A stretch of 64,000 nt of DNA, from positions 83,223 to 147,222 of the forward strand of contig JAFRCW010000040.1 in NCBI GenBank assembly GCA_017404145.1, written 5' to 3'. The DNA is from Ruminococcus sp. Its GTDB lineage: Bacteria; Bacillota; Clostridia; Oscillospirales; Acutalibacteraceae. A model generated the notes under the pieces. That model made no database searches and was not told the origin of the DNA. It saw nothing but the letters and a program-made list of their open reading frames with translations. Shown in pieces: positions 50,556 to 60,317 of this stretch. The translations under genes and the position numbers were made by a program. The stretch's first letter is position 1. The number at the start of each line of letters is the position of its first letter.

Positions 50556-52339
50556 GTACAAAAGTAAATGCTCCTGCTAAAGAAAAGAATAAGCTTGGTA
50601 GTCTTGTTAAAGCATTCAAACCGTATTATGCTCCCTTTATTTTCTCGATCATCCTGCTGGTCGCATCCGTTATCTTCACGATCCTGACTCCCGGAATGAT
50701 CCGCAACCTGACCAACGAGATCTCGCCGGTCGGCAAAGAGGCGGTAGCCGGTAATTTTGTTATCAATATGGATAACGTGCTCCGCTATGCGCTGACCCTT
50801 GTCGCATACATAGCGATCGCGTTCCTTTCGGGATTTATTTCCGGATTTATTCTTAATACCATCATCCAGAAATTCTCTAAGGATTTAAGAAGGCAGATCT
50901 CTCACAAGATCAACATCATGCCTCTGGATTACTTCGACACGACCCAAACCGGTGATATCCTTTCCGTTATCGCCAACGACGTCGATATTCTCAGTACTTC
51001 TTTGCAGAACTCCGTGAGTTTGCTGGTGCAGTCCGGTATCATGTTGATCGGCGTATTTGTTGCGATGTTTATCGCCTGCTGGCAGATGGCGCTCGTCGTC
51101 GTATGCTCGCTTCCCATTATGCTGATCATCGTCGGTCTTACCTTCAAGTTCGCGCTTCCGCTGTTCGATAAGAACCAGAAGCTCCTCGGCGAAGTCAACG
51201 CTGCTGTTGAAGAAAACTACTCCGGTCAGCTCGTTATCAAGGCGTTCAACGCCGAAGATAAAAAGATTGAGGAGTTCAGAGAGAAAAACGATCTGTTCGG
51301 CAAGATCATGTACAGATCACAGGCGATCGGTACTCTGATTGAGCCTGCCATGCAGTTTGTATCTTATCTGACCTATGCGGCAGTTCTGATTGTCGCCGGT
51401 CTGCTCTTTGCCAACGGCTCTATCTCCGATATCGGTGTTATCACCGGCTTTATCATTTACGTATCACTGTTCCAGGAGCCTCTGGCGCAGATCGGTCAGG
51501 CAAGCTCCACAATCCAGCTCGGTACCGCTGCCTGCAACAGAGTATTCAACTTCCTCGAGCAGGAAGAGCTTCCCGATGAAGGAGAAAAGAAAGCGCTTCT
51601 CGATCACGACCATATCCGCGGCGAGGTCGAATTCAAGGATGTATGCTTCGGCTACGATCCCAAGAAGCTCACCATCACTAACTTCTCCGGTAAGATCAAG
51701 CCCGGTATGAAGGTAGCGATCATCGGTCCTACCGGCGCCGGCAAGACCACACTCGTCAATCTGCTGATGCGTTTCTATGAGATCACCAGCGGCGATATCT
51801 TGGTTGACGGCGTGTCCATCAAGAAAATGTCGCGCCATGAGCTCAGAGAAATCTTCGGTATGATCCTGCAGGAGACCTGGGTCATCAACGGTACGCTCAG
51901 AGAGAATATCGTCTACAACCTCAAGAATGTTGACGAGAACAGACTCCAAGAGATTCTGGAAGAGACCAACCTAAGCCACTATGTATCTACCCTGCCTCAG
52001 GGACTGGATACCGTGATCCAGAAGGAGAGTGCTCTCTCCGCCGGTCAGAAACAGCTCGTCACCATCGCAAGAGCCATGACCGAAAATGCTCCCATGCTGA
52101 TCCTTGACGAAGCGACCAGTAACGTCGATACCAGAACGGAGATCCTGATCCAGAAGGCGATGGATTCTTTGACAAGCGGCAGAACAAGCTTTGTTATTGC
52201 ACACAGACTTTCTACCATCAAGAACGCCGATCTGATCTTTGTTATGAAGGACGGCAACATCGTAGAGACCGGTAATCACGATTCCCTGATGGAACTCGGC
52301 GGACTCTACTGCGAGATCTACAATTCTCAGTTCAACTGA
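50552..52339 (+). CDS. ABC exporter half, canonical catalytic site
   Basis: 595 residues: six membrane helices, then GPTGAGKTTLVNL (Walker A), LQETWVINGTLRENI (Q loop), ALSAGQKQLVTIARA (signature, LSAGQ variant) and MLILDEATSNVDTRTE (Walker B with catalytic Glu), then AHRLSTI. It pairs with the preceding protein to form a heterodimer with one active and one degenerate ATP site, as in BmrCD or LmrCD. GGAGG precedes ATG 50552. Translationally coupled by overlap. Confidence 0.95.
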   Translation: MSTKVNAPAKEKNKLGSLVKAFKPYYAPFIFSIILLVASVIFTILTPGMIRNLTNEISPVGKEAVAGNFVINMDNVLRYALTLVAYIAIAFLSGFISGFILNTIIQKFSKDLRRQISHKINIMPLDYFDTTQTGDILSVIANDVDILSTSLQNSVSLLVQSGIMLIGVFVAMFIACWQMALVVVCSLPIMLIIVGLTFKFALPLFDKNQKLLGEVNAAVEENYSGQLVIKAFNAEDKKIEEFREKNDLFGKIMYRSQAIGTLIEPAMQFVSYLTYAAVLIVAGLLFANGSISDIGVITGFIIYVSLFQEPLAQIGQASSTIQLGTAACNRVFNFLEQEELPDEGEKKALLDHDHIRGEVEFKDVCFGYDPKKLTITNFSGKIKPGMKVAIIGPTGAGKTTLVNLLMRFYEITSGDILVDGVSIKKMSRHELREIFGMILQETWVINGTLRENIVYNLKNVDENRLQEILEETNLSHYVSTLPQGLDTVIQKESALSAGQKQLVTIARAMTENAPMLILDEATSNVDTRTEILIQKAMDSLTSGRTSFVIAHRLSTIKNADLIFVMKDGNIVETGNHDSLMELGGLYCEIYNSQFN

Positions 52340-52425
52340 TCGATTTGAGATCCTTATTTTACCGCGTATCGCGGGATCTAACGGAAGAGAAAATCCTTTA
52401 TTAATCCGGTAGATGACTTTAAAAA

Positions 52426-52461
52426 GATCACTCCTTATCTGAACGCGGATAAGGAGTGATC
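52426..52461. other. Perfect 14-bp hairpin after the exporter genes
   Basis: GATCACTCCTTATC pairs fully with GATAAGGAGTGATC around an 8-base loop. No T run; may act with the terminator 20 bases downstream or protect the mRNA 3' end. Confidence 0.6.
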
Positions 52462-52481
52462 GTATCATACGAAAGTCGGAC

Positions 52482-52510
52482 AAAAAGCAATACAGTTTTT
52501 TGCTTTTTTA
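52482..52510 (+). terminator. Terminator of the exporter operon
   Basis: AAAAAGCAA pairs with TTGCTTTTT around a 9-base loop, ending in a T run. Weak stem but followed by T residues. Confidence 0.65.
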
Positions 52511-52549
52511 CTGTTGATACCAGAAAAAACTACTGCAAGGAGAAAAAAG

Positions 52550-52924
52550 ATGAAAATCACAACTTTTAACCCCATGATCCTTTCCAAAAACGCGGATGAA
52601 ATCATCGAGCTGTTTGAGGAACTCGGCTTTGAACGCCGTCATCAGGTAGACAACATTGATGACAGGGACATTTCCAGCGTTCGTATGAAAGACGCAAACG
52701 GTTTCTACTTGGACGTAGCTCGGGTGGAATCAATGCCCCGGGATATGACTACCATGCGGATGAACGTCAGCGACTTTGATGAGGCATACGAGCTGCTCAA
52801 AGCTCACGGCTTCAAAAACGCCCGCGGTGAAGATCAAACGATTGATTCCAAATCCGCTCGCTCATGCCTGATGATCTCTCCCTCCGGCTTTTCCATCCAG
52901 CTTACCCAGCACATCAAGAAATAA
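52550..52924 (+). CDS. VOC (glyoxalase/bleomycin-resistance fold) protein, first copy
   Basis: 124 residues beginning MKITTFNPMILSKNADEIIE, with FEELGFERRHQ, DVARVESMP, MNVSDFDEAYELLKAHGFKN and SPSGFSIQLTQHIKK. The beta-alpha-beta-beta-beta arrangement suits the VOC superfamily, with only one paired motif, so it should act as a dimer. Metal ligands are not obvious, favouring ligand binding over catalysis. AAGGAG precedes ATG 52550. Closely related to the protein at 54010; position after a drug-type exporter hints at a sequestration role. Confidence 0.82.
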   Translation: MKITTFNPMILSKNADEIIELFEELGFERRHQVDNIDDRDISSVRMKDANGFYLDVARVESMPRDMTTMRMNVSDFDEAYELLKAHGFKNARGEDQTIDSKSARSCLMISPSGFSIQLTQHIKK

Positions 52925-52986
52925 CCGAAAAAACCCCGGTAAACAAAGAACCGGAAACGGTTGTATATATAAAGGAGATTATAATT

Positions 52987-53913
52987 ATGAAAAAAGCACT
53001 GATCATATTGATCGCTCTTATGTTCTGTGTTGCGGCTCTTGCGGGCTGTGCAGGTAATAAAGAAGCAACAGAGGTAAAAACGGACGAGACAGCCGCTCAG
53101 ACAAACGACGCAGGAACACCGTCGTATACAGTTGAGACCTCTGTCGAGGTCAACGGCAGACAGGGCGTCGCTTATGAGAACGGCTGTTACTATGTCAGCG
53201 GATCGACCAACCTCATCAAGTATGACAAGGACTGGAACGTTGTCCTCGAAAATGACGATCCGTTTTCTCAGGGCTATGAGCTTGAAGTCAACCATATCGG
53301 CGATATCGACATCTACAATAATGAAATCTACTGCGGTGTAGAGCTGTTCCTTGACGGCGTCGCAAAGAATATTCAGATCGCTGTGTATGACGCCGACACG
53401 CTGCAATTCAAACGCGCTTTCCCCTTCTCTGAAGAAAGCGGTCAGACAGAGTGCTCCGGCATCGCGGTGAATCCCGACAACGGCACCGTATGGATGTGCT
53501 CTTGGGAAGGCGGCCAGTCCGGCAACTATCTCTATAAGTACAAGCTCGATGACGGCGCATATCTCGGCAAAGTTCATGTGCATCCCGTTCCCCAGTGGGT
53601 ACAGGGTATCGCCTATTATGACGGGGCGTACTACCTCACCGCAGACGACGGCGACGCAGACTTTGACGAGCCCGACCATATTTATAAGACGGTGATCGCG
53701 GATGACGCGACCGAATGCACGGTAACAGAAGAAAAGATCTTGGACGACGTTACCAAGCAGGGCGAGATCGAAGGTCTGACCTTTGACAAGGATAACGGTC
53801 AGATGCTCGTTCTGTATAACCGCGGCGCAAGGATTATTCTGGGAATGCCTTCCGGCTTCTATGACGGCTACGACAAGGAGATCCACGAGGTATTCCTCTA
53901 TAAGATGGCGTAA
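52987..53913 (+). CDS. Lipoprotein with beta-propeller-like domain
   Basis: 308 residues. A lipoprotein signal (KKALIILIALMFCVAALAGC) has the lipobox LAGC, so Cys19 should be lipidated and the protein anchored outside the membrane. A Thr/Glu/Ala-rich linker follows, then repeats such as QGVAYENGCYYVSGSTNLIKYD, GDIDIYNNEIYCGVELF, SGIAVNPDNGTVWMCSWEG and QGIAYYDGAYYLTADDGD that resemble blades of a propeller of the glutamine-cyclotransferase or YncE kind. AAAGGAG precedes ATG 52987. It sits between the two VOC genes; function unknown. Confidence 0.82.
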   Translation: MKKALIILIALMFCVAALAGCAGNKEATEVKTDETAAQTNDAGTPSYTVETSVEVNGRQGVAYENGCYYVSGSTNLIKYDKDWNVVLENDDPFSQGYELEVNHIGDIDIYNNEIYCGVELFLDGVAKNIQIAVYDADTLQFKRAFPFSEESGQTECSGIAVNPDNGTVWMCSWEGGQSGNYLYKYKLDDGAYLGKVHVHPVPQWVQGIAYYDGAYYLTADDGDADFDEPDHIYKTVIADDATECTVTEEKILDDVTKQGEIEGLTFDKDNGQMLVLYNRGARIILGMPSGFYDGYDKEIHEVFLYKMA

Positions 53914-54009
53914 AAGCGTATACCATACCCTGCACATAAGAAAAGCCATGTGATCGATTTTTGTATTCGGAAAGTCGATCGGTTTAAATATTTTTAAGGA
54001 GACACCATT

Positions 54010-54393
54010 ATGAAAATCACATCTTTTCATCCCAGTATCGTAACAAAAAACGCCGAGGAAACCATCGCTCTCTTTGAGGCTCTCGGCTTTGAGCGCCGCC
54101 ATACCAAGACCGGTATCAACGGCCATGTCACCAGCGTCACTATGAAGTATACGGGCGAGGACGGCAAGGAGTTCCGTGTCTCTATCAGCGAAGCTCCCGT
54201 ACCGCAGGATATCACGTCGATCCGTATGAATATCCGCGACTTCGACGAGGCGTATCAGCTGCTCGAAGCGAAAGGCTTCAAGAACGCTCAAGGCGATAAG
54301 GTCACCGATACAGGCTCCTCTAAAGCCACGATGATGGTATCCCCGTCCGGCTTCCCGATCAATATCAGCGAGCATATCAGAAAAGAAGACTGA
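54010..54393 (+). CDS. VOC (glyoxalase-like fold) protein, second copy
   Basis: 127 residues, paralogous to the protein at 52550: MKITSFHPSIVTKNAEETIA, FEALGFERRHTKTGING, MNIRDFDEAYQLLEAKGFKN and SPSGFPINISEHIRKED align along the whole length. The central loop (SVTMKYTGEDGKEFRVSISE) differs most, so the two may bind different ligands. AAGGAGACACC precedes the start. Ends 37 bases before a strong terminator that closes this region. Confidence 0.82.
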   Translation: MKITSFHPSIVTKNAEETIALFEALGFERRHTKTGINGHVTSVTMKYTGEDGKEFRVSISEAPVPQDITSIRMNIRDFDEAYQLLEAKGFKNAQGDKVTDTGSSKATMMVSPSGFPINISEHIRKED

Positions 54394-54430
54394 TTATCCC
54401 TGTGAAAGCTAATAAACAGACATAAATCAA

Positions 54431-54474
54431 GAACCGATAACTGGCACGATCGCATCAGTTATCGGTTCTTTTTT
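54431..54474 (+). terminator. Terminator after the second VOC gene
   Basis: A perfect 13-bp stem (GAACCGATAACTG with its complement) followed by TTTTTT. Confidence 0.92.
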
Positions 54475-54544
54475 CTCGCGATAGCATAACATAAGTACGT
54501 TGAATAAAAAAGAAACGGCACCCTATTGGGTACCGCCTCTGACT

Positions 54545-54739
54545 TGGTTGCGGGAGTGGGACTTGTTCCTCAGCCGGAGACGGCTCTCCTAGCGGAGACA
54601 GCAGACCCTTTTGTCCGCGTTGCGGACATTTTCCCTAGCAGGGGAATATCCCTCTGTCATCCTGCGGATGACACCTCCCCGGTGGGGAGACCTCCTCACG
54701 ACTCCGTGTATGAGCCACGACGAACTAAAGTATCTCGCG
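54545..54739 (-). pseudogene. Broken tandem copy of tRNA-fMet split by a multi-hairpin element
   Basis: 54507-54565 repeats 54770-54828 with one substitution, including the tRNA 3' half (CTTGGTTGCGGGAGTGGGAC). After 54565 a foreign segment of about 126 bases intervenes, then CCTCACGACTCCGTG, TATGAGCC and GACGAACTA continue the tRNA with several substitutions. The insert is a row of short hairpins: GTCCGC/GCGGAC (54613-54627), TTCCC/GGGAA (54631-54646), GTCATCC/GGATGAC (54656-54672) and CTCCCC/GGGGAG (54675-54689). A remnant of the tRNA 5' flank (CTCGCGATAGCATAAC) also occurs at 54475, suggesting a former third copy. Confidence 0.75.
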
Positions 54740-54770
54740 ATAGCATAACCCGCAGGCCGTGAGCGCATCA

Positions 54771-54798
54771 AAAAGAAACGGCACCCTATTGGGTACCG
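54771..54798 (-). terminator. Terminator of tRNA-fMet
   Basis: On the minus strand GGTACCC pairs with GGGTGCC around AATA, followed by GTTTCTTTTT. An identical copy lies at 54508-54534 beside the broken tRNA. Confidence 0.75.
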
Positions 54799-54807
54799 CC
54801 TCAGACT

Positions 54808-54884
<77 letters not shown>

Positions 54885-55009
54885 ATATATACTTTTTTGA
54901 AGTGAATATATATTAGCACTTATCCCGGGCTTTGTCAAGGGATAATCCTGTCGAATTGTATTTTTTTGATAACGTGTAAAAAACTCTGTTGCTTTTTTGC
55001 AAAAACTTG

Positions 55010-55038
55010 TTGAATACTGTCAGAAAACCTTTTATAAT
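55010..55038 (+). promoter_or_regulatory. Promoter of the kinase gene
   Basis: TTGAAT (55010-55015), spacer 17, TATAAT (55033-55038). Confidence 0.7.
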
Positions 55039-55100
55039 AAGGAAAACAAACCGATAAAAATTCATTTTATTTGATAAATATTCGAAGGAGACGAGACCGT

Positions 55101-58100
55101 ATGGAAAAAGACTTTTGCCCCAATTGCTTTGAAGAAAAGTCTTCGCAGGGAGTATGTCCTCACTGCGGATACGACCCAACAGGAGATAAAGGGAAATACC
55201 CCTTTGCTTTACCCAGCGGCACCGTTGTCGGTGGAAAATATCTAATCGGAAAAGTCCTCGGGCAAGGCGGCTTCGGCATTACTTACATCGCGCAGGACTA
55301 CAAGGACAAGTATCTTGTCGCAATCAAAGAATTCTATCCCGATTCCCTCGCGGGACGCAGTGACGGGCTGAAAGTGGTTCCCTTCACCGGCGATCGCGAA
55401 GAGGCTTTTGAATATGGCAAGGAGTGCTTCCTTGATGAAGCACATACCCTCGCGCAGTTCATCGGCGACCCGAATGTTGTGCAGGTGTTTAACTATTTTG
55501 AAGAGAATAATACTGCATATTTCGCAATGGAATACCTCGAGGGTATCAGTTTGATGGACTTCCTCAAAGAGCATGGTGGCAGGATCACTTATGAAGAGGC
55601 AAAGAAATATTTCTTTCCGGTGATGGACGCGCTGTCCAAGGTGCATGAAAAGGGATTCATTCACCGCGACATCAGTCCGGATAACATCTTTATCGCGAAT
55701 GACGGAGACGTCAAACTGATCGACTTCGGCGCCGCGAGATACAGCATGGGTGATCGTTCAAGAAGTTTGGACGTCGTTTTGAAGCACGGTTACGCTCCAA
55801 AGGAGCAGTATACCCGTCACGGCAGACAGGGACCGTATACCGATGTCTATTCTCTGGCGGCAACGATTTATCGCACGCTGACGGGAAGAGTGCCGCCTGA
55901 TTCTATCGATAGGATGGAAGAGGATAGTATAACGATGCCCAGAGCCCTGGGCTGCAGTTTGCCGGTTGAAGCAGAGGACGCGCTTTACAAAGCGCTGTCA
56001 GTAAACGCGAGTGATCGGTATCAAAACGTTAAGGAATTTAAATCGGCATTTTTTGCAGTATCGGTAGGTGAATTTAATAATATTTCTGAAAAAGAGCAAG
56101 ATGAAAGCATCCAGAAAGAAATTACGGTTAAAGACGAAAAGAATCGGAATGATGAAAAGACAGATGATAATAATACAAACATAAAAGCATCAAAGAGTTT
56201 AATAATAAAAAAACTCTTTGCGTGTAGAAGGAACCGAATACTGATAGCGTCTGTTGCAGCTTTGATTGTTATATCTGTTGTTCTTATTATTATTGTACCA
56301 TACAGCAACAGTGGTGGCTCAGTAATAAGAATCGCGTCAGGATATGACCATACTGTCGGGTTAAGAAAGAACGGTACGGTTGTCGCTGTCGGAGATAATG
56401 ATTACGGTCAGTGCAATGTTGAAAACTGGACGAATATTACTGCAATATTTGCGGAGGGTGATCACACTGTTGGATTAAAAAAAGATGGTACGGTAGTCGC
56501 TACCGGGGATAACGAGGACGGTGAATGTAATGTTGCAGAATGGTCTGATATTATTTCAGTTGCGATAGGATGGGATTATGTCGTTGGACTGAAAAAAGAC
56601 GGAACCGTGGTGGCGATCGGCAATAATGCTGAAGGGCAGTGTGACGTTGACAAGTGGACGGATATTGTCGCGATAGACGCAGATGGTTGGACTACTGTCG
56701 GATTGAAAAAAGACGGTACGGCTGTTGCAGCAGGATATAATAAATACGGACAGTGTGAAATTACTGATTGGACAGATATCGTTGAGATAACAACAACTGG
56801 TTATAATACTGTCGGACTGAGAAAAGGCGGTGCAGTCGTCGCAGTCGGGGAAAATGATGAAGGCGAGTGTAACGTTGAAAGTTGGAAAGATATTGTTGCG
56901 ATAGCTGCTGATTCTTCTCATACAATAGGGTTAAATAAGGACGGAACGGTTATTGCGACCGGCAGGAATAAAGAAGGTCAGTGCAACGTTGAGGATTGGA
57001 TGGATATTGTTGCAATAGATGATGGAGGTTGCTTTACCATAGGTTTGAAAAAAGACGGTACGGTCGTTGCCGTGGGTTCTAATGACCGCGGTCGATGTGA
57101 GGTCCAAGACTGGACGGATATCGTTTCTGTTGTCGCCGGCGGGGATTGTGTCTTTGGTATGAAAAAAGACGGTACCGTTGTAGCTGCCGGAGGAGAGGAT
57201 TATTGCCAAGGTGCAGAAAACTGGACAGATATCTCTGCTGTGTGGACCAGCAGTGATATTGCGCTAGGACTAAAAAAGGATGGAACCGTTGTAGCAGCCG
57301 GGAAAAATGATTATGGTGAGTGCGATGTTGAAAATTGGAAAAACATTACTGCGATTGAAACGGGATACTTTCATACTGTCGGATTAAAAGAAGATGGTAC
57401 CGTAGTGGCGATCGGTTCTAACGAGGATGGTCAGTGTGATGTTGATAAATGGGATGATATATCCTCGATTGCTACAGGTCCAAATCAAACATTTGGAATA
57501 AAAAACGACGGTACGGTAGTTGCGACCGGTTCTAATGACTACGGTCAGTGCGATGTTGGGGATTGGACAGATATCGTAGCGATATCTGCAGAACACGGTC
57601 ATACTGTGGGGATAAAAAGTGACGGCAGGGTTGTCGCAACCGGAACCAATTTTAAAGGTGAATGCAATGTTGAAAAATGGACAGACATTATTGCAGCAGT
57701 TGCACTGGATGACCATACAATAGGACTGAAAAAAGACGGTACAATGGTGGCGACTGGTTATAATTATTTAGGTCGATGTGATGTTGATGACTGGACAGAT
57801 ATTATTTCGCTAGCCGCAGAAGATTACCTAACTGTAGGATTGAAGAAAAACGGAACGGTCGTTGCTACCGGATCAAATAATCATGGACAGTGCGATGTTG
57901 ATGACTGGAAAGATATTATTATGATAGCAACAAGCGGAAGTCAAACTTTTGGACTGAAAAAAGATGGTACGGTTGTCGCAGCCGGATCAAATAGTCACGG
58001 TCAGTGCGAAGTCGAAGATTGGACAGATATCGTCGCTATCGCAGTAGACGGAGTACATACCTATGGGTTGAGAAGTGACGGCACTGTGGTTTCAAACGTG

Positions 58101-58142
58101 TACAATAAAAAATGCATTGTTGATGATTGGAAGCTTATGTAG
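55101..58142 (+). CDS. Transmembrane Ser/Thr protein kinase with RCC1-like repeat ectodomain
   Basis: 1013 residues. N-terminal zinc ribbon with Cys6, Cys9, Cys19 and Cys22 (CPNC and CPHC). Kinase domain about 45-320: LGQGGFGITY (P-loop), VAIKEF with Lys76, HRDISPDN with Asp190 and Asn195, LIDFGAAR with Asp208; all catalytic residues are present. One membrane helix at about 379-400. The rest is 16 tandem repeats of about 39 residues, consensus TVGLKKDGTVVAxGxNxxGQCxVxxWTDIVAI, resembling RCC1 propeller blades, nearly every repeat carrying one Cys. The last repeat is irregular. Repeats lie outside if the kinase is inside. It is a single-gene unit. Substrate and ligand unknown. Confidence 0.9.
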   Translation: MEKDFCPNCFEEKSSQGVCPHCGYDPTGDKGKYPFALPSGTVVGGKYLIGKVLGQGGFGITYIAQDYKDKYLVAIKEFYPDSLAGRSDGLKVVPFTGDREEAFEYGKECFLDEAHTLAQFIGDPNVVQVFNYFEENNTAYFAMEYLEGISLMDFLKEHGGRITYEEAKKYFFPVMDALSKVHEKGFIHRDISPDNIFIANDGDVKLIDFGAARYSMGDRSRSLDVVLKHGYAPKEQYTRHGRQGPYTDVYSLAATIYRTLTGRVPPDSIDRMEEDSITMPRALGCSLPVEAEDALYKALSVNASDRYQNVKEFKSAFFAVSVGEFNNISEKEQDESIQKEITVKDEKNRNDEKTDDNNTNIKASKSLIIKKLFACRRNRILIASVAALIVISVVLIIIVPYSNSGGSVIRIASGYDHTVGLRKNGTVVAVGDNDYGQCNVENWTNITAIFAEGDHTVGLKKDGTVVATGDNEDGECNVAEWSDIISVAIGWDYVVGLKKDGTVVAIGNNAEGQCDVDKWTDIVAIDADGWTTVGLKKDGTAVAAGYNKYGQCEITDWTDIVEITTTGYNTVGLRKGGAVVAVGENDEGECNVESWKDIVAIAADSSHTIGLNKDGTVIATGRNKEGQCNVEDWMDIVAIDDGGCFTIGLKKDGTVVAVGSNDRGRCEVQDWTDIVSVVAGGDCVFGMKKDGTVVAAGGEDYCQGAENWTDISAVWTSSDIALGLKKDGTVVAAGKNDYGECDVENWKNITAIETGYFHTVGLKEDGTVVAIGSNEDGQCDVDKWDDISSIATGPNQTFGIKNDGTVVATGSNDYGQCDVGDWTDIVAISAEHGHTVGIKSDGRVVATGTNFKGECNVEKWTDIIAAVALDDHTIGLKKDGTMVATGYNYLGRCDVDDWTDIISLAAEDYLTVGLKKNGTVVATGSNNHGQCDVDDWKDIIMIATSGSQTFGLKKDGTVVAAGSNSHGQCEVEDWTDIVAIAVDGVHTYGLRSDGTVVSNVYNKKCIVDDWKLM

Positions 58143-58285
58143 CTACAGTGAAAGGATTATAGTATGGCAACATGTTACAATATGTAACGGAATTATTTGA
58201 ATATAAAGCGTGATGCTGAAAAAGAATTCCTCCACGGCAGTCTGACGTACCAAAATACAGCATTTCTCTTTACTCCCGAAAAGCC

Positions 58286-58314
58286 TTGCATACGCGGTTT
58301 TTCTGTGCTATACT
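58286..58314 (+). promoter_or_regulatory. Promoter of metG
   Basis: TTGCAT (58286-58291), spacer 17, TATACT (58309-58314), 39 bases before the start. Confidence 0.7.
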
Positions 58315-58352
58315 ACTTATAATTGCGAAAAACATTCACGGAAGGTGAAAAT

Positions 58353-60317
58353 ATGTGCAAGAAAACATTTTATATTACGACTCCCATTTATTATCCCTCG
58401 GGCAATCCCCATATCGGGCATACCTATACCACCGTAGCGTGCGACTCCATCGCGCGCTATAAGCGTATGCAAGGTTATGATGTGATGTTCCTCACCGGTA
58501 CCGACGAGCACGGTCAGAAGATCGAGGAAAAGGCGAAGGAGATAGGCGTCACTCCCAAACAGTATGTGGACGACATCGTTTTGATCTTCAAGAAGCTGTG
58601 GAGCTTCATGAACATCAACTATGATCGCTATATCCGTACCACCGACGACTACCATGTCGAGGCGGTACAGAAGATTTTCAAGACCCTCTATGACAGAGGT
58701 TATATCTATAAGGGTGAGTACAAGGGCAAGTATTGCACTCCCTGCGAGAGCTTCTGGACAGAGTCTCAGCTGGTCGACGGCAAGTGCCCCGACTGCGGCA
58801 GAGAGGTGATCGAGGCGAAGGAAGAGGCGTATTTCTTCAAAATGGCTCCCTTTGCCGAGAGGATCGAGAAGCTCCTTACCGAGACCGACTTCCTCAGACC
58901 CAAGACCCGCGCAGTAGAGCTGGTCAACAACTTCCTGCAGCCCTCCGTTGACGAGAACGGCGTCAAGACCTACGGTCTGGAGGATCTCTGCGTATCGCGC
59001 ACGAGCTTCACATGGGGTATCCCGGTGACCTTTGATCCCGGTCATGTGGTCTACGTCTGGATCGACGCGCTCTCCAACTATATCACCGCTTTGGGATATA
59101 ATAACGGCGCTTATGCCGATTATGATAAGTTCTGGCCCGCCGACGTCCATATGGTCGCAAAGGATATCATGCGCTTTCACGCGATCATCTGGCCCGCGAT
59201 GCTGATGGGTCTCGAAGAGCCCCTTCCCAAGCATCTTGCCGTTCACGGCTGGATCACCTTCAACGGACAGAAAATGTCGAAATCATTAGGCAACGTTGTC
59301 GACCCGTTCATCCTCGGCGAGCGTTACGGCGTAGACGCGATCCGCTATCATATTATGAGAGAGATGGCGCTCGGTGCGGACTCCTCGTTCTCTAACGAGA
59401 TCATGATCAACCGCATCAACTCTGATCTTGCCAACGGACTGGGCAATCTTGTCTCCCGCACCGTCGCGATGATCGACAAGTATTTCGGCGGCACGCTGCC
59501 GACCGACAGAGAAGCAGGCGAGTTTGACGACGATCTGAAAGCGATTGCTGTTTCGCTGAAAGAAAAGGTTGATGCCTATGTGGAGAATACTCAGCTCAAC
59601 TTAGCGCTGGAAGAGATCTTTAAGCTCATATCCCGCGCGAACAAATACATTGACGAGACCACCCCGTGGATCTTAGGCAAGGACGAGACGAAGAAGGCGC
59701 GTTTGGCGACGGTACTGTACAACCTGCTCGAAGCTATCCGAATCGCTTCCACTCTGCTTTCCGCCTTTATGCCCACGACCATGCCGATGGTATTTGAGCA
59801 GATCGGCGCAGGTGATTTTGCAACCTATGAGAACGCTGACAGGTTTGACGTCCTGCCGCTTGATACCACCGTTCACAGAGGCGACGCGATCTTCCCTCGT
59901 ATCGACATCGACAAGGAGATCGACGAGCTCAATAAGATCTTCAAAAACAGCGAGGAGAAGAGTGAGCCCTCCTTTGTTCCCGAGCCTCATAAGGATGAGA
60001 TCGCTTTTGAGGATTTCGAAAAGGTGGAGATCCGTGTGGCGAAGGTCAAGGCGTGCGAGAAGGTCAAGAAGTCTAAGAAACTCTTAAAATTCACCCTCGA
60101 CGACGGTTTCGGCGAGCGAACCATTCTTTCCGGTATCGCCGAGTTCTATGAGCCCGAAACGCTGGTCGGCAAGAATATCGCCTATATCGCGAACCTCGCG
60201 CCCCGCAAGATGATGGGGATCGAGAGTCAGGGGATGATCCTCTCCGCGGAGAGTGACGGTAAGCTGAAGGTCGTCACCATCGACGACGAAATCCTCCCCG
60301 GCGGACAGCTGGTTTAG
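58353..60317 (+). CDS. metG: Methionyl-tRNA synthetase
   Basis: 654 residues. Class I synthetase with YYPSGNPHIGHTYT (HIGH motif), the zinc knuckle CTPCESFW and CPDCGREV, and KMSKSLGNVVDP (KMSKS motif). A C-terminal tRNA-binding domain (about residues 550-654, IRVAKVKACEKVKKSKKLLKF to GGQLV) is fused, as in long bacterial forms. It charges initiator and elongator tRNA-Met; an initiator tRNA gene lies 3.5 kb upstream. GAAGGTGA supports ATG 58353; an earlier TTG at 58323 is less likely. Confidence 0.98.
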   Translation: MCKKTFYITTPIYYPSGNPHIGHTYTTVACDSIARYKRMQGYDVMFLTGTDEHGQKIEEKAKEIGVTPKQYVDDIVLIFKKLWSFMNINYDRYIRTTDDYHVEAVQKIFKTLYDRGYIYKGEYKGKYCTPCESFWTESQLVDGKCPDCGREVIEAKEEAYFFKMAPFAERIEKLLTETDFLRPKTRAVELVNNFLQPSVDENGVKTYGLEDLCVSRTSFTWGIPVTFDPGHVVYVWIDALSNYITALGYNNGAYADYDKFWPADVHMVAKDIMRFHAIIWPAMLMGLEEPLPKHLAVHGWITFNGQKMSKSLGNVVDPFILGERYGVDAIRYHIMREMALGADSSFSNEIMINRINSDLANGLGNLVSRTVAMIDKYFGGTLPTDREAGEFDDDLKAIAVSLKEKVDAYVENTQLNLALEEIFKLISRANKYIDETTPWILGKDETKKARLATVLYNLLEAIRIASTLLSAFMPTTMPMVFEQIGAGDFATYENADRFDVLPLDTTVHRGDAIFPRIDIDKEIDELNKIFKNSEEKSEPSFVPEPHKDEIAFEDFEKVEIRVAKVKACEKVKKSKKLLKFTLDDGFGERTILSGIAEFYEPETLVGKNIAYIANLAPRKMMGIESQGMILSAESDGKLKVVTIDDEILPGGQLV

